A stretch of DNA of 64,000 nt from Streptomyces viridochromogenes (GTDB lineage: Bacteria > Actinomycetota > Actinomycetes > Streptomycetales > Streptomycetaceae): positions 1 to 64,000 of the forward strand of contig NZ_LGUR01000219.1 of the NCBI RefSeq assembly GCF_001270495.1. Direction: 5' to 3'. Shown one piece after another: positions 39,121 to 53,453 of the stretch. The position numbers and the translations under genes were made by a program. Below the pieces are notes generated by a model that saw only the letters and a program-made list of their open reading frames with translations, was not told the DNA's origin and made no database searches. Positions within the stretch are counted from its first letter, which is position 1; each line of letters begins with the position of its first letter.

Positions 39121-39318
39121 GTGCCGGTGGAATTCCTGACTGACGAGCAGGCCGTTGCCGTTTCAACCCCGGACCGCCGTATCGACGCGGCGTTCGCGAC
39201 GCCGGGTGGCGAGGTCCTCGGCTGCGGCATCCCCACTGATCTCCCGGAGGCAATCCTCAGGGCCGCCGGCGACCATCTGCCGGTGCCGGCGGCCCTGCGG
39301 GTCCCGGCCTCGGGATAG
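39121..39318 (+). pseudogene. N-terminal scrap of a Tn3-family transposase
   Basis: GTG 39121 opens MPVEFLTDEQAVAV, matching the DUF4158 N-terminus of Tn3-family transposases (MPVEFLxDEQAAAYG). Family similarity stops after about 13 residues, and the frame runs on as unrelated sequence (STPDRRIDAAFATPGGEVLGC). Nothing of the roughly 1000-residue transposase remains. It marks an old Tn3-type insertion or recombination. Confidence 0.6.
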
Positions 39319-39322
39319 CGGC

Positions 39323-40294
39323 CTACGGGCGCTGCTTCACCCGGTCGACGATCCCCCAGTCCACGACGTGCGACAGCTGGATGTACTTCTTCTTCCCGGA
39401 AGCCGAGATCCGCTCGTCGCGGAAGCCCAGGAATTCATACGACGCCGGGTCGAAGATCAGGTACTTGTACCCGCGCTCGGTATGGGCGATCCCCACCCCG
39501 GTCCGCCCGGCGGAGTCCTTCACTCCCGGGATCGTCTTGACGCCGGGCACAAGGGCCAGCGCCTCGTACGCCGCGGGGCGCAGTCCCTGGGGCAGCACCG
39601 GGTTCTTCAGGAGCTCGCCGAGCAGCCAGTAGGCCTCGAACCGCTCGAGCTTGTCGAGATCGCTGATCGACCGGTCGTCGGACCCGCCGAGGGAGCCGGA
39701 GATGATGGTCGAGATGAGCTTCTGCGGGTCTTGGGGCAGCTTCTTCAGCTCGCTCCACTTCCGGGGTGGCCACACCCCGCCGCCCTTCCCCGCCGGCTCC
39801 TCCCACATCTCGCGGCCCAGTTCCATGGTCAAGGAGGGCTTGGAGACGTCCACCGAGTCCCACATCTCGTCGGTGTAGGTCTTGACCTTGCCGGTCTTCT
39901 GCTCCGTCTCCTTGATGATCCGCTTCGAGTAGATGAACTGGTCGTCGCGGGGTGCCACCGGCTCCTTCTCCTGCTCGCGCTCCCACGCCGCCGCCCCGTT
40001 CAGCACCGTCGCGGCGGCGTTCTCCACCCGCGGGGTGCTCGTGCCCGGTGCGCCGTCCTCGCCGGAGCCGTCCGTGCCGATCAGCACCGCCGTCCCCGTA
40101 ACCGCCGTGGCGACCACCGCGGACGCCGCGAGGCGCAGTGCGTGGCGGCGACTGGGGCCGGTGCCGGTGCCGGTGCGCTGGTCCGCGTGGGCCATCGCGT
40201 TGAGCAGCTGGTGCCGGGCCCGGTCCCGGGCCGGACCGGTGAGCGGGGCCGCGTCCGCGTCCCACTCCCTCAAGAGTTCGAGTTCGTCACTCAT
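39323..40294 (-). CDS. CU044_5270-type protein, putative anti-sigma factor
   Basis: A 323-residue protein with a cytoplasmic N-terminus (MSDELELLREWDADAAPLTGPARDRARHQLL), one membrane helix (LRLAASAVVATAVTGTAVLIG, about residues 53-75) and a 245-residue outside domain (DDQFIYSKRIIKETEQKTGK; GLRPAAYEALALVPGVKTIPGVKDSAGRTGVGIA; LIFDPASYEFLGF). This is the CU044_5270 layout, repeatedly found beside ECF sigma genes in actinobacteria. It overlaps the sigma gene by 8 bp. Role as the partner that holds the sigma factor at the membrane is inferred from topology and position; no ZAS zinc motif is present. Confidence 0.85.
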   Translation of the reverse strand: MSDELELLREWDADAAPLTGPARDRARHQLLNAMAHADQRTGTGTGPSRRHALRLAASAVVATAVTGTAVLIGTDGSGEDGAPGTSTPRVENAAATVLNGAAAWEREQEKEPVAPRDDQFIYSKRIIKETEQKTGKVKTYTDEMWDSVDVSKPSLTMELGREMWEEPAGKGGGVWPPRKWSELKKLPQDPQKLISTIISGSLGGSDDRSISDLDKLERFEAYWLLGELLKNPVLPQGLRPAAYEALALVPGVKTIPGVKDSAGRTGVGIAHTERGYKYLIFDPASYEFLGFRDERISASGKKKYIQLSHVVDWGIVDRVKQRP

Positions 40295-40919
40295 GGTCGG
40301 ATGCCTCTCGCAGTGCCGTCGGATTGGATCCGCCCAATGCTTCGCGCAGCTTGCCGCGAGCCCGGTGCAGCCGTGATCTGACCGTGCCCACGGGGATACC
40401 GAGGGCCTGGGCCGCCTCCTCGTAGCCGAGATCACCCCAGGCCACCAGCAGCAGCACGTCCCGGTGCCGAGCGGGCAGCGCGGCCAGCGCCGCCGCCAGC
40501 TCGCGGCGTACGGCCCGCGCCACCACCCGGTCCGCGGCCCGGTCGGCCAGCGGCTCGTCGTGGTCGGCGAGGGCCGGGACCCGGGCCATGGCCTTGAACC
40601 GGCGGGCCTCAGCCCGCCGATGCCGGCCGACCAAGTTGGTCGCTATGCCAAACAGCCAGGGCCGGGCGTCGGCGCCCGCGCCGCGGGCCGGGTCGTAGCG
40701 ATGCCGCTGCTGGAATGCGGTGGTGAAGGTCTCCGCCACGAGGTCATCGGCGACCTCGCCGCCGAGGCGGCGGGCCGCATAGCGGTGCACGGCGTCGGCG
40801 TGCCGGTCGAAGAGCGCGGCGAACGCCTCGGGCTCATCCCGGGACCGCGCGATCACTGAGGCGTCGCTCTCCGCATCGGCACGCGCGGTGCCGATGCCGA
40901 CGCCTGGTCCGACGGTCAT
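40287..40919 (-). CDS. ECF RNA polymerase sigma factor
   Basis: A 210-residue sigma-70 family protein lacking regions 1 and 3. Region 2 is FAALFDRHADAVHRYAARRLGGEVADDLVAETFTTAFQQRHRYDP ... PWLFGIATNLVGRHRR (residues about 33-105). Region 4 is LPARHRDVLLLVAWGDLGYEEAAQALGIPVGTVRSRLHRARGKLR (about 148-195), with a standard HTH. It directs RNA polymerase to a small regulon, controlled by the co-encoded membrane protein. The start ATG 40919 gives an N-terminal tail of about 22 residues (MTVGPGVGIGTARADAESDA). Confidence 0.93.
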   Translation of the reverse strand: MTVGPGVGIGTARADAESDASVIARSRDEPEAFAALFDRHADAVHRYAARRLGGEVADDLVAETFTTAFQQRHRYDPARGAGADARPWLFGIATNLVGRHRRAEARRFKAMARVPALADHDEPLADRAADRVVARAVRRELAAALAALPARHRDVLLLVAWGDLGYEEAAQALGIPVGTVRSRLHRARGKLREALGGSNPTALREASDHE

Positions 40920-40944
40920 CGGGGCTCCTCTCGTCCAAGGGACG

Positions 40945-41319
40945 ATGCTCGAATACTTGGGCTTTCACCTGTCCTTCGCCCATCGCGCCGAAGCGGTTCC
41001 CTCAGACCCCCTCGGCGACACCGTGGTCTGCGGCCACACCCACATGCCGTTCGTCCGCCTCGCCCACGGCCGGCTCGTGATCAACCCCGGCAGCATCGGC
41101 ATGCCCTACGGACGGACCGGAGCGCACTGGGCCCTGCTGGGGCCGGGCGTCGAACTCCGCACCACGCACGATATCGAGGCCGCAGCCACCCAACTCGGCC
41201 AGGACTCGTCCTATCCCGACATCACCGAATGGGCCGGCTACTTCCTGCACGCTCGCGCGACCGACGCCGACGCCCTCGCAGCCTTCGCTCCACGGGACGG
41301 ACGCGACCACAGTTCGTGA
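40945..41319 (+). pseudogene. C-terminal fragment of a metallophosphoesterase
   Basis: Only the end of a YfcE/MPP-type phosphoesterase remains: VVCGHTHMPFVRLAHGRLVINPGSIGMPYGRTGAHWALL (metal-binding GHTH and the NPGSxGxP block), then TEWAGYFLHARATDADALAAF. The N-terminal DxH and GDxxD metal motifs are absent; the first 25 residues (MLEYLGFHLSFAHRAEAVP) do not match the family. The break falls next to the divergent ECF sigma gene, suggesting the sigma cassette was inserted here. Confidence 0.75.
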
Positions 41320-41638
41320 CACTCGCGCCCCATCCACGACAGCGGGCAGCCGAACGAACACCGACTACACGATCAACGACGCCTACCAACGAGCCGCCAG
41401 CCCCGCCGGGCACGGAATAAGCCAGCAGGATCGTCGCCAGCCGCAAACTGCAAGCTGTTGAGCCGGTTTCGGCCCGGCGGTCAGCGGGTGTGGCGGACCG
41501 GCGGCGGCTCGTCGCCGTCGCGCATCGGCTCACCGCCCACCGGGGGCAACAGGTTCGCGTCGAGGCGGAGGACCACACCCGTGTCAGGCTCAGCCTTGCC
41601 GGGCATGAGGTGCCGCCGGAGCCGTCGACGGCTCGGCC
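41320..41638. other. gene-poor region with a possible 41-aa frame
   Basis: No firm gene. It contains the right copy of the 26-bp repeat, and a minus-strand frame of 41 codons (41481-41606, MPGKAEPDTGVVLRLDANLL ...) that may be a relic. A 16-bp perfect palindrome GAGCCGTCGACGGCTC (41619-41634) ends just before the TetR stop codon and may terminate that gene. Confidence 0.45.
41418..41443. repeat. 26-bp direct repeat, right copy
   Basis: TAAGCCAGCAGGATCGT followed by CGCCAGCCG; 24 of 26 positions match 39053-39078, in the same orientation 2.4 kb away. Confidence 0.7.
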
Positions 41639-42436
41639 TTAGGTCTGTTCCTCCGCCTGTTCCTCCGCCGCGCGCCGGGCGACGAAGACCTCCAGGCCGT
41701 CCAGGATCCGCTGCAGGCCGAACTCGAAGTGGTCGAAGTCGGGGCCCCAGGTGTCCTCGTCGAGGGTCGCGAGGAGCGGGTAGCGGCCGGAGGCCATGAT
41801 CTTCTCCAGCATCGGCGTCTGCGCCTGCCAGAACTCCGTGTCCGTCAGGCCCGTCCGGCGCTCCGCCTCCTGCGCGTACAGCTGGGTGCGCGCGGCCCCG
41901 ACGACGTACCCGTCGATCATGATGATCGCCGAGACCAGCTCGGGGTCGGTCAGGCCCATCGGCTTGATGCGGTCGAGCACCTTCTCCATGCCGTCGAGGG
42001 CGCTCGGGCCCAGGATCGGGCGGGACTGGTTGACCTGGAGCAGCCAGGGATGGCGGCGGTAGAGGTCGAGGGTCGCGCGGCCCAGGGCTTCCAGCGCCGA
42101 GCGCCAGCTGCCGTCGCCGAGGTCGGCCGGGTTCTCGGAGGGACGTTGGACGCGGTCCAGCATGAGGTCGAGCAGCTCGGCCTTGCCGGGGAGGTAGCGG
42201 TAGAGCGACATCGTGCCGGTGCCCAGCTCCGCGGCGACCCGGCGCATGGACAGTGACTCCAGCCCCTCGGTGTCCGCGACGCGGACGGCCGCTTCCACGA
42301 TCTGGTCCAGCGTCAGGGCCGGCTTGGGTCCGCGACTGGGCCGCCGGCCCGTCTCCCACAGGAGCTCCAGGGTGCGGACGATATCGCCGCTGCCGCTGGT
42401 CTCCGTACCGCTGGTACCGCCCTTGCCGCTCGTCAT
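41639..42436 (-). CDS. TetR-family repressor of the DrrAB-type transporter
   Basis: A 265-residue TetR regulator with a tetracycline-repressor-like C-terminal domain. The HTH is LTLDQIVEAAVRVADTEGLESLSMRRVAAELGTGTMSLYRYLPGKAELLDLML (about residues 41-95), preceded by a flexible 30-residue Gly/Ser/Thr tail. The C-terminal ligand domain includes HPWLLQVNQSRPILGPSALDGMEKVLD. It is divergent from the ABC genes across an 88-bp gap with a clear double palindrome. The gene pair is a classic repressor/efflux unit. Confidence 0.93.
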   Translation of the reverse strand: MTSGKGGTSGTETSGSGDIVRTLELLWETGRRPSRGPKPALTLDQIVEAAVRVADTEGLESLSMRRVAAELGTGTMSLYRYLPGKAELLDLMLDRVQRPSENPADLGDGSWRSALEALGRATLDLYRRHPWLLQVNQSRPILGPSALDGMEKVLDRIKPMGLTDPELVSAIIMIDGYVVGAARTQLYAQEAERRTGLTDTEFWQAQTPMLEKIMASGRYPLLATLDEDTWGPDFDHFEFGLQRILDGLEVFVARRAAEEQAEEQT

Positions 42437-42465
42437 GCACTTCAGCTTAAGTCCTTCCAAAAAAA

Positions 42466-42505
42466 CTGGGTACGGTGTACGCGCAATCGGGTACGGTGTA
42501 CCCAG
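42466..42505. promoter_or_regulatory. tandem TetR operators
   Basis: GGGTACGGTGTACCC (42489-42503) is a perfect 6-3-6 palindrome. A near-copy GGGTACGGTGTACGC (42468-42482) lies 21 bp upstream, two helical turns away. Together they lie between the divergent TetR and ABC genes and end 19 bp before the ABC start codon. Cooperative binding of two dimers and control of both genes is likely. Confidence 0.85.
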
Positions 42506-42524
42506 TTAAGGAAAGGGGGACCCC

Positions 42525-43535
42525 ATGGGTGAGGGAAACGTCGGGAACGACGGATACGGCGACGGATACGCGGTGCGGGCCGAGGGGCTGGAGAAGCGCT
42601 ACGGCGAGAAGCGCGCCCTCGACGGCTTCGATCTGGCCGTCCGCGAGGGCACGGTGCACGGCCTGCTCGGTCCGAACGGCGCCGGCAAGACCACCGCCGT
42701 CCGCATCCTGTCCACGCTGATCAAGCTGGACGGCGGCCGGGCGACGGTGGCCGGACTGGACGTGGCCGGGCAGCCGCGCGAGGTGCGGGCGCGGATCGGA
42801 CTCACCGGGCAGTACGCGGCCGTGGACGAGGTGCTCACCGGCCGGCAGAACCTGGAGATGTTCGGCCGGCTCTTCCACCTGGGTGGCAAGCGGGCCAAGC
42901 TGCGCGCCACCGAACTGCTGGAGCAGTTCGACCTGACCGACGCCGCCGACCGGGGCGTCGGCAAGTACAGCGGCGGTATGCGGCGCCGCCTCGACCTCGC
43001 CGCCTCGATGATCCTCGCCCCGGCCGTCCTCTTCCTCGACGAGCCGACGACGGGACTCGACCCGCGCAGTCGCGGCGAAGTCTGGGAGTCGGTGCGGGCG
43101 TTGGTGGCGAGCGGCACGACCGTACTGCTGACCACGCAGTATCTGGAGGAGGCCGACAAGCTGGCCTCGCAGATCACCGTCATCGACCAGGGGCGGGCCA
43201 TCGCCGACGACACCCCGGACGGGCTGAAGAACCTCGTCGGCGGCGACCGTATCGAGGTCGTGGTCGCCGAGCGGTCCGACATCGCGCGCGCGGTGAAGGT
43301 GGTCGCCCGGGTCTCGGACGGCGAACCCGAGGCGGACGAGGAGGAGCTGCGGGTGCACGCCCCGGTCACCGACCGGGTGTCCGCGCTGACCGAGGTGGCG
43401 CGGACCCTCCAGGACGAGGGCGTCCAGGTCGAGGACATCGGGCTGCGCAGGCCGAGCCTCGACGACGTGTTCCTGCGCCTGACCGGACACCGCACCGAGT
43501 CCACCCCCTCGGCACAGAAGGAGGCCGTCGCATGA
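42525..43535 (+). CDS. DrrA-type ABC transporter ATP-binding protein
   Basis: A 336-residue ATPase of the daunorubicin-resistance family. Walker A is GPNGAGKTT at 49-57, the signature is [16 protein letters not shown], Walker B is [15 protein letters not shown], and the H-loop region is [11 protein letters not shown]. The C-terminal extension (after residue 225) is the DrrA type with [14 protein letters not shown]. The stop overlaps the permease GTG/ATG start by 4 bp. With the permease it forms an efflux pump at the membrane; substrate could be an antibiotic or self-made drug but is unknown. Confidence 0.93.
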   Translation: MGEGNVGNDGYGDGYAVRAEGLEKRYGEKRALDGFDLAVREGTVHGLLGPNGAGKTTAVRILSTLIKLDGGRATVAGLDVAGQPREVRARIGLTGQYAAVDEVLTGRQNLEMFGRLFHLGGKRAKLRATELLEQFDLTDAADRGVGKYSGGMRRRLDLAASMILAPAVLFLDEPTTGLDPRSRGEVWESVRALVASGTTVLLTTQYLEEADKLASQITVIDQGRAIADDTPDGLKNLVGGDRIEVVVAERSDIARAVKVVARVSDGEPEADEEELRVHAPVTDRVSALTEVARTLQDEGVQVEDIGLRRPSLDDVFLRLTGHRTESTPSAQKEAVA

Positions 43536-44359
43536 CCGCCGTAGACCTGACCGTCCCGGCCACGCGCGGCCGCGTGTACTGGGCCCTCGCCGACGTCTGG
43601 AACATCGTCCGCCGGGGCATCACCCACTACCAGCGCCAACCGGTGAACATCGCCTGGCAGTTGGGCTTCCCGATCCTGTCCGTCCTCCTCTACGGCTATG
43701 TCTTCGGCAGCGCCATGAAGGTGCCCGGCGGCGGGGACTACAAGGACTTCCTGATGCCGGGCATGTTCGTGATGACGATGGCCTTCGGCTTCATCAACAC
43801 CGCGACGCTCGTCGTCTACGACTCGACGAAGGGCGTCATCGACCGCTTCCGCTCCATGCCGATGGCCTCGTCCGCGGTGGTCGCCGGGCGCGGGATCACC
43901 GATCTCCTCGCCGCCTGCGCCGAGTTGGCGATCATGATGCTGACGGCCTTCGCGATGGGCTGGCGCCCGGACGGCGGTCTCGGCTTCCTCGGCGCCTTCG
44001 GGCTGCTGCTGTGGCTGCGGTTCGCGCTGATCTGGATCGGGGTGTGGCTGGGCCTGCTCGTGCCCAACCCGGAGGCCGCCGGTGGCCTGTTCGCCGTGGC
44101 CTTCCCGCTCACCATGATCTCCAGCATCTTCGTCGCGCCCCAGCTGATGCCCGACTGGCTGGGCTGGGTGGCGGCCTGGAACCCGATCTCCTCCACGGCG
44201 GCGGCCAGCCGCGAACTGTTCGGGGTGCCGGGCGCGGCGGTGGCCGGGGACTCCTGGGTCGAGCAGCACGCGCTGCTGATGGCGGGGGTGTGGCCGGTGA
44301 TCCTGACGGCGGTCTTCCTGCCGCTGGCGGTGCGCCGGTTCCAGAAGCTGAGCCGGTAG
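43532..44359 (+). CDS. DrrB-type ABC transporter permease
   Basis: A 275-residue ABC-2 membrane subunit with six predicted helices. DrrB-family features are [78 protein letters not shown] and [22 protein letters not shown]. Start ATG 43532 overlaps the ATPase stop (ATGA). Regulated with it from the upstream TetR operator. Confidence 0.93.
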   Translation: MTAVDLTVPATRGRVYWALADVWNIVRRGITHYQRQPVNIAWQLGFPILSVLLYGYVFGSAMKVPGGGDYKDFLMPGMFVMTMAFGFINTATLVVYDSTKGVIDRFRSMPMASSAVVAGRGITDLLAACAELAIMMLTAFAMGWRPDGGLGFLGAFGLLLWLRFALIWIGVWLGLLVPNPEAAGGLFAVAFPLTMISSIFVAPQLMPDWLGWVAAWNPISSTAAASRELFGVPGAAVAGDSWVEQHALLMAGVWPVILTAVFLPLAVRRFQKLSR

Positions 44360-44370
44360 TGAACGGGTGA

Positions 44371-46047
<1,677 letters not shown>

Positions 46048-46095
46048 CCGGTGCGAACGGGCTCCGTGGCCTCGTCGGGACGGAGCCCGTTCGAA

Positions 46096-46710
46096 CTACT
46101 CAAACTGGCGGCGGGCGGGGCGGGTGAGACGGGTGAGAGTGACCCCGTTGGGGAAGGCGGTGCGCTCGGCGACGTCGAAGACGGTGGGGTCGAAGGCGCC
46201 GTCGAACACCGGGATTCCGGTACCGGCGACGACCGGATAGGTCTTGATCAGCAGTTCGTCGATCTCGGGCAACAGGGCGCCCGCGAGTCGGCCGCCCCCG
46301 CAGAGCCAGATGTCCAGCCCGGTGCCCGCCTCCTCACCCTTGAGTTCGCGGACGAGGGCGAGCGGGTCGCTCGGTACGACGGTGACGGCTGGATCGGTGT
46401 CCGGCTTGAGGGTGCTGGACACCACGTACTGGCGCAGGTGGGCGTACGGGCTGCTGATCCCGTTGTCGAGGGGGAGCCGGTAGGTGCCGTGGCCCATGAC
46501 GACGGTGTCGAAACGCCGGTTGGGTGCGTCGGCGACCCCGGCGGCCGCCCGGTAAGCGGTCGGGACGGTGTCCGGGTACAGCGCGTTCACCCAGGCCGAG
46601 TAGGCGGCGGCCTGCTGTTCGTCGCCCTGCGGAAAGAACCCGAACTCGCCGCCGGGACCGGCGATGCGGCCGTCGAGCGAGATGCCGATGTAGTACACGA
46701 GCTTTCGCAC
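46096..46710 (-). CDS. dihydrofolate reductase-family protein (RibD C-terminal type)
   Basis: A 204-residue protein of the DHFR/RibD_C superfamily. It starts VRKLVYYIGISLDGRIAGPGGEFGFF and has FDTVVMGHGTYRLPL, YVVSSTLKPDTDP, DIWLCGGGRLAGALLPEIDELLIKTYPVVAGTGIPVF. NADPH-dependent reduction is likely; substrate is unknown. GTG 46710 is selected because ATG 46722 lies in the operator region. It is divergent from a TetR gene across 68 bp with repeated palindromes, and is probably its target. Confidence 0.9.
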   Translation of the reverse strand: MRKLVYYIGISLDGRIAGPGGEFGFFPQGDEQQAAAYSAWVNALYPDTVPTAYRAAAGVADAPNRRFDTVVMGHGTYRLPLDNGISSPYAHLRQYVVSSTLKPDTDPAVTVVPSDPLALVRELKGEEAGTGLDIWLCGGGRLAGALLPEIDELLIKTYPVVAGTGIPVFDGAFDPTVFDVAERTAFPNGVTLTRLTRPARRQFE

Positions 46711-46723
46711 AGCGACCCCCACA

Positions 46724-46763
46724 TGTAGTACTCTGTTTGTAGTGGTTTCAACGTAGTACTACA
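46724..46763. promoter_or_regulatory. TetR operators between divergent genes
   Basis: TGTAGTACT (46724-46732) and CGTAGTACTACA (46752-46763, with perfect core GTAGTACTAC) are repeated sites about 28 bp apart, covering the presumed start signals of both the DHFR-like and TetR genes. The AT-rich TAGTAC core stands out in GC-rich DNA. Confidence 0.75.
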
Positions 46764-46778
46764 TCTGGAGTGGTGTCA

Positions 46779-47357
46779 ATGGTGAGACGCAACGACCAGC
46801 GGCGCGCGGCCCTCGTTGACGCGGCGATCGAGGTGCTGGCCCGAGAGGGCGCGCGCGGCCTGACTTTCCGGGCCGTGGATGCCGAGGCCGCCGTTCCCGC
46901 CGGCACGGCGTCCAACTACTTCGCCAACCGCGACGACCTGTTCACCCAGGTCGGCGCCCGGGTGTACGAGCGACTCCAGCCCGACGAGGCCACGATCGTC
47001 CGCCATCGGACGGCCGACCGCGACCGGGAGACCTACGCCGCGCTGATGCGCGAACTCGTCGGCCGCGTCGCCTCTTTCCGCACCGGATACCTCGCGCTGC
47101 TGGAACTCCGTCTTGAGGCCACCCGCCGCCCCGAACTGCGCAAGGTCCTCACCGAGCGGGTCCGGGCCGATGTCGACGCCAACGTCGCCTATCACGAGGC
47201 TTCCGGCCTCCCCGGCGACGCCACGGCCGTCAAACTGCTCATGCTGACGCTGAACTGGCTGATCGTCGAGCAGCTCACCCTGCCGGACGTGTTCACCGAG
47301 GCGGAGCGGGAACAGCTGGTGACGGCCGCGGTGGAGCGCATCGTGGCGGCGGAGTAG
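46779..47357 (+). CDS. TetR/AcrR-family regulator
   Basis: A 192-residue regulator. The HTH is RRAALVDAAIEVLAREGARGLTFRAVDAEAAVPAGTASNYFANRDDLFTQVG (about residues 7-60). The helical C-terminal domain follows. ATG 46779 has GGAG 8 nt upstream; the frame also has GTG at 46770. It most likely represses itself and the divergent DHFR-like gene through the GTAGTACTAC sites. Confidence 0.92.
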   Translation: MVRRNDQRRAALVDAAIEVLAREGARGLTFRAVDAEAAVPAGTASNYFANRDDLFTQVGARVYERLQPDEATIVRHRTADRDRETYAALMRELVGRVASFRTGYLALLELRLEATRRPELRKVLTERVRADVDANVAYHEASGLPGDATAVKLLMLTLNWLIVEQLTLPDVFTEAEREQLVTAAVERIVAAE

Positions 47358-47389
47358 GCGACTCGGCCCTGTTCGGCGTCACGTCCTAC

Positions 47390-47542
47390 TCATCCGGGTC
47401 CCAGGCCTGGAGCCAGCGTCCACTCGGGGCAGGTCGGCACCTGCACGTCGAGGCTGGGCGCGGAGGCGACCGCTGCGCTGAAGGCGGCCGACCGTTCGTC
47501 GATCAGCCGCAGCAGATCGGGGAACTGCAGAGTCTTTTCCAC
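47390..47542 (-). pseudogene. N-terminal relic of a maleylpyruvate isomerase-type protein
   Basis: GTG 47542 opens (M)EKTLQFPDLLRLIDERSAAF, then a VASAPSLDVQVPTCPEWTL end that matches the start of mycothiol-dependent maleylpyruvate isomerase-type (DinB-like) proteins in Streptomyces. After WTL the frame drifts and stops at 50 codons, where roughly 200 more residues should follow. The metal-ligand histidines are lost. The rest of the 344-bp gap holds only the serC terminator. Confidence 0.65.
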
Positions 47543-47646
47543 TCCGGGTGTCCATCACCGTGCTCCGGCAACCGGACAGCGATTTTCGCAGCCGACGCGG
47601 CAAGCGCGCGGCGCGGGCCACGCGCCCTCGGATTCCGACGATCAGT

Positions 47647-47680
47647 AAGGGCGCCCCGCGTGACTCCGCGGGGCGCCCTT
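47647..47680 (-). terminator. strong serC terminator
   Basis: AAGGGCGCCCCGCG and CGCGGGGCGCCCTT form a perfect 14-bp stem with a 6-nt loop, 22 bp beyond the serC stop codon. It is the strongest hairpin in this part of the window. Confidence 0.88.
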
Positions 47681-47701
47681 CGGCGTACGTACCTCGTACG
47701 G

Positions 47702-51939
<4,238 letters not shown>

Positions 51940-52150
51940 CGGTGACGGTGGCGATGTGGTGGGTGAGCGGTGAAGGGTACTGTCCCGGTGCGCCGCGCGA
52001 TCGACACCCGGGCGGACTTCACGGCCACCGGAGTGAGGCTCCACGACCAGTACTTCCCGGTCCGCTGCGCCCAGGGGGCGGCTTCGTAGGCTGGCCCGAT
52101 CCGGCCCGACCCAACCCGGCCCGACCAGCCATCCGCAAGGAGCCCCGTCC

Positions 52151-53284
52151 GTGACCCGACCGCCTCTGCGCATCCAGCCCCTCACCCGCGACCAGCACCT
52201 CGCCTTCGTCGCGGCCCGCCCCTCCGCCAGCCACACACAGCTCCCCTCCTGGGGCGAGGTGAAGCCGGACTGGACGGCGGAGAGCCTGGGGTGGTTCGAC
52301 GAGGAGGGGCGGCCGGTGGGGGCGGGGCTCGTGCTCTACCGCCCGCTGCCGAAGCTGAAGAAGTACCTGGCGTATCTGCCGGAGGGGCCGCTGATCGACT
52401 GGCACGCGCCCGACCTCGCCGAGCGGTGGCTCGCACCGATGCTCGCGTACCTCAAGGGCAGGGGTGCCTTCTCGGTCAAGATGGGCCCGCCCGTCGTCGT
52501 ACGCCGCTGGAACAGCGACGCGGCGAAGGCCGCCATCGCCGACCCGGCCGCCCGTCGGCTGCGCGACGCGGAGCCGACGTCCTGCGATCAGCGCGCCCTC
52601 GACATCGCCGAACGGCTGCGGCGGGGCGGCTGGCGGCAGGCCGAGCCGGGGAGCGAGGAGGGCTTCGCCGCCGGGCAGCCGCGCTACGTCTGTCAGGTGC
52701 CGTTCGCCGGGCGGTCGCTGGACGACATCCACCGCGGCCTCAACCAGCAGTGGCGGCGCAACATCAAGAAGGCCGAGAAGGCCGGCGTGAAGGTCGTGCG
52801 GGGCGGCCACGAGGACCTGCCCGCCTTCTACGACCTCTACGCCGAGACGGCCGAGCGTGACCGTTTCATCCCGCGCCCGCTGCCCTACTTCCAGCGCATG
52901 TGGAGCGCGCTCACCGCCGAACACCCCGACCGTATGCGGCTCTACCTCGCCCAGCACGACGGCGACACCCTCGCCGCCGCCACCATGATCACCGTCGGCG
53001 ACCATGTCTGGTACTCCTACGGCGCCTCCACCAGCCGCAAGCGGGAGGTCCAGCCCAACAACGCCATGCAGTGGCGCATGATGACCGACGCCCACGAACT
53101 CGGCGCCGCCGTCTACGACTTCCGCGGCATCACCGACACGCTGGAGGAGTCCAACCACCTGCTCGGCCTGCTGCGGTTCAAGGTGGGGGCGGGCGGTGAG
53201 GCCGTCGAGTACCTGGGGGAGTGGGACTTCCCGCTCAACCGGCTGCTGCACAAGGCGCTGGATCTGTACATGGCGCGGCGGTAG
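52151..53284 (+). CDS. femX: FemX-type peptidyltransferase (FemAB family)
   Basis: A 377-residue aminoacyl transferase that adds the first interpeptide-bridge residue (glycine in Streptomyces) to lipid II, using aminoacyl-tRNA. The FemAB double-GNAT fold is seen: HTQLPSWGEVKPDWTAESLGWFD, YLPEGPLIDWHAPD, NQQWRRNIKKAEKAGVKVVRG, YSYGASTSRKREVQPNNAMQWRMMTDAHELGAAVYDFRGITDTLEESNHLLGLLRFK (family signature). GTG 52151 follows AAGGAG. It acts at the inner face of the membrane. Confidence 0.92.
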   Translation: MTRPPLRIQPLTRDQHLAFVAARPSASHTQLPSWGEVKPDWTAESLGWFDEEGRPVGAGLVLYRPLPKLKKYLAYLPEGPLIDWHAPDLAERWLAPMLAYLKGRGAFSVKMGPPVVVRRWNSDAAKAAIADPAARRLRDAEPTSCDQRALDIAERLRRGGWRQAEPGSEEGFAAGQPRYVCQVPFAGRSLDDIHRGLNQQWRRNIKKAEKAGVKVVRGGHEDLPAFYDLYAETAERDRFIPRPLPYFQRMWSALTAEHPDRMRLYLAQHDGDTLAAATMITVGDHVWYSYGASTSRKREVQPNNAMQWRMMTDAHELGAAVYDFRGITDTLEESNHLLGLLRFKVGAGGEAVEYLGEWDFPLNRLLHKALDLYMARR

Positions 53285-53321
53285 GTCGGTCGGGCCCGCA
53301 GCGACTCGGTGGTCGGGGGGC

Positions 53322-53375
53322 GGGGGTGGACCGGGGCGGCTGGGCCGGCTCGTCCGGGCCGGCCCGTCCACACCC
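53322..53375. terminator. possible terminator after femX
   Basis: GGGGTGGAC near 53323 can pair with GTCCACACCC (one bulge) around a GC-rich inner helix (GGGCCGG/CCGGGCC). It is 40 bp after femX. Weak evidence; in Streptomyces such dyads often terminate. Confidence 0.35.
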
Positions 53376-53453
53376 TGGAACAGTGGCGTAATGGGTTCAC
53401 ACGCCTGACGTAGGTCCACTAGCATGGACCCTGCAGTACAGCGCGATGAACAC

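Noticed and set aside
51988..52089. 33-codon frame (VRRAIDTRADFTATGVRLHD ...) between the dehydrogenase and femX
   Set aside because: It has a GTG start but no ribosome site, no recognisable family and no other support; possibly a relic.
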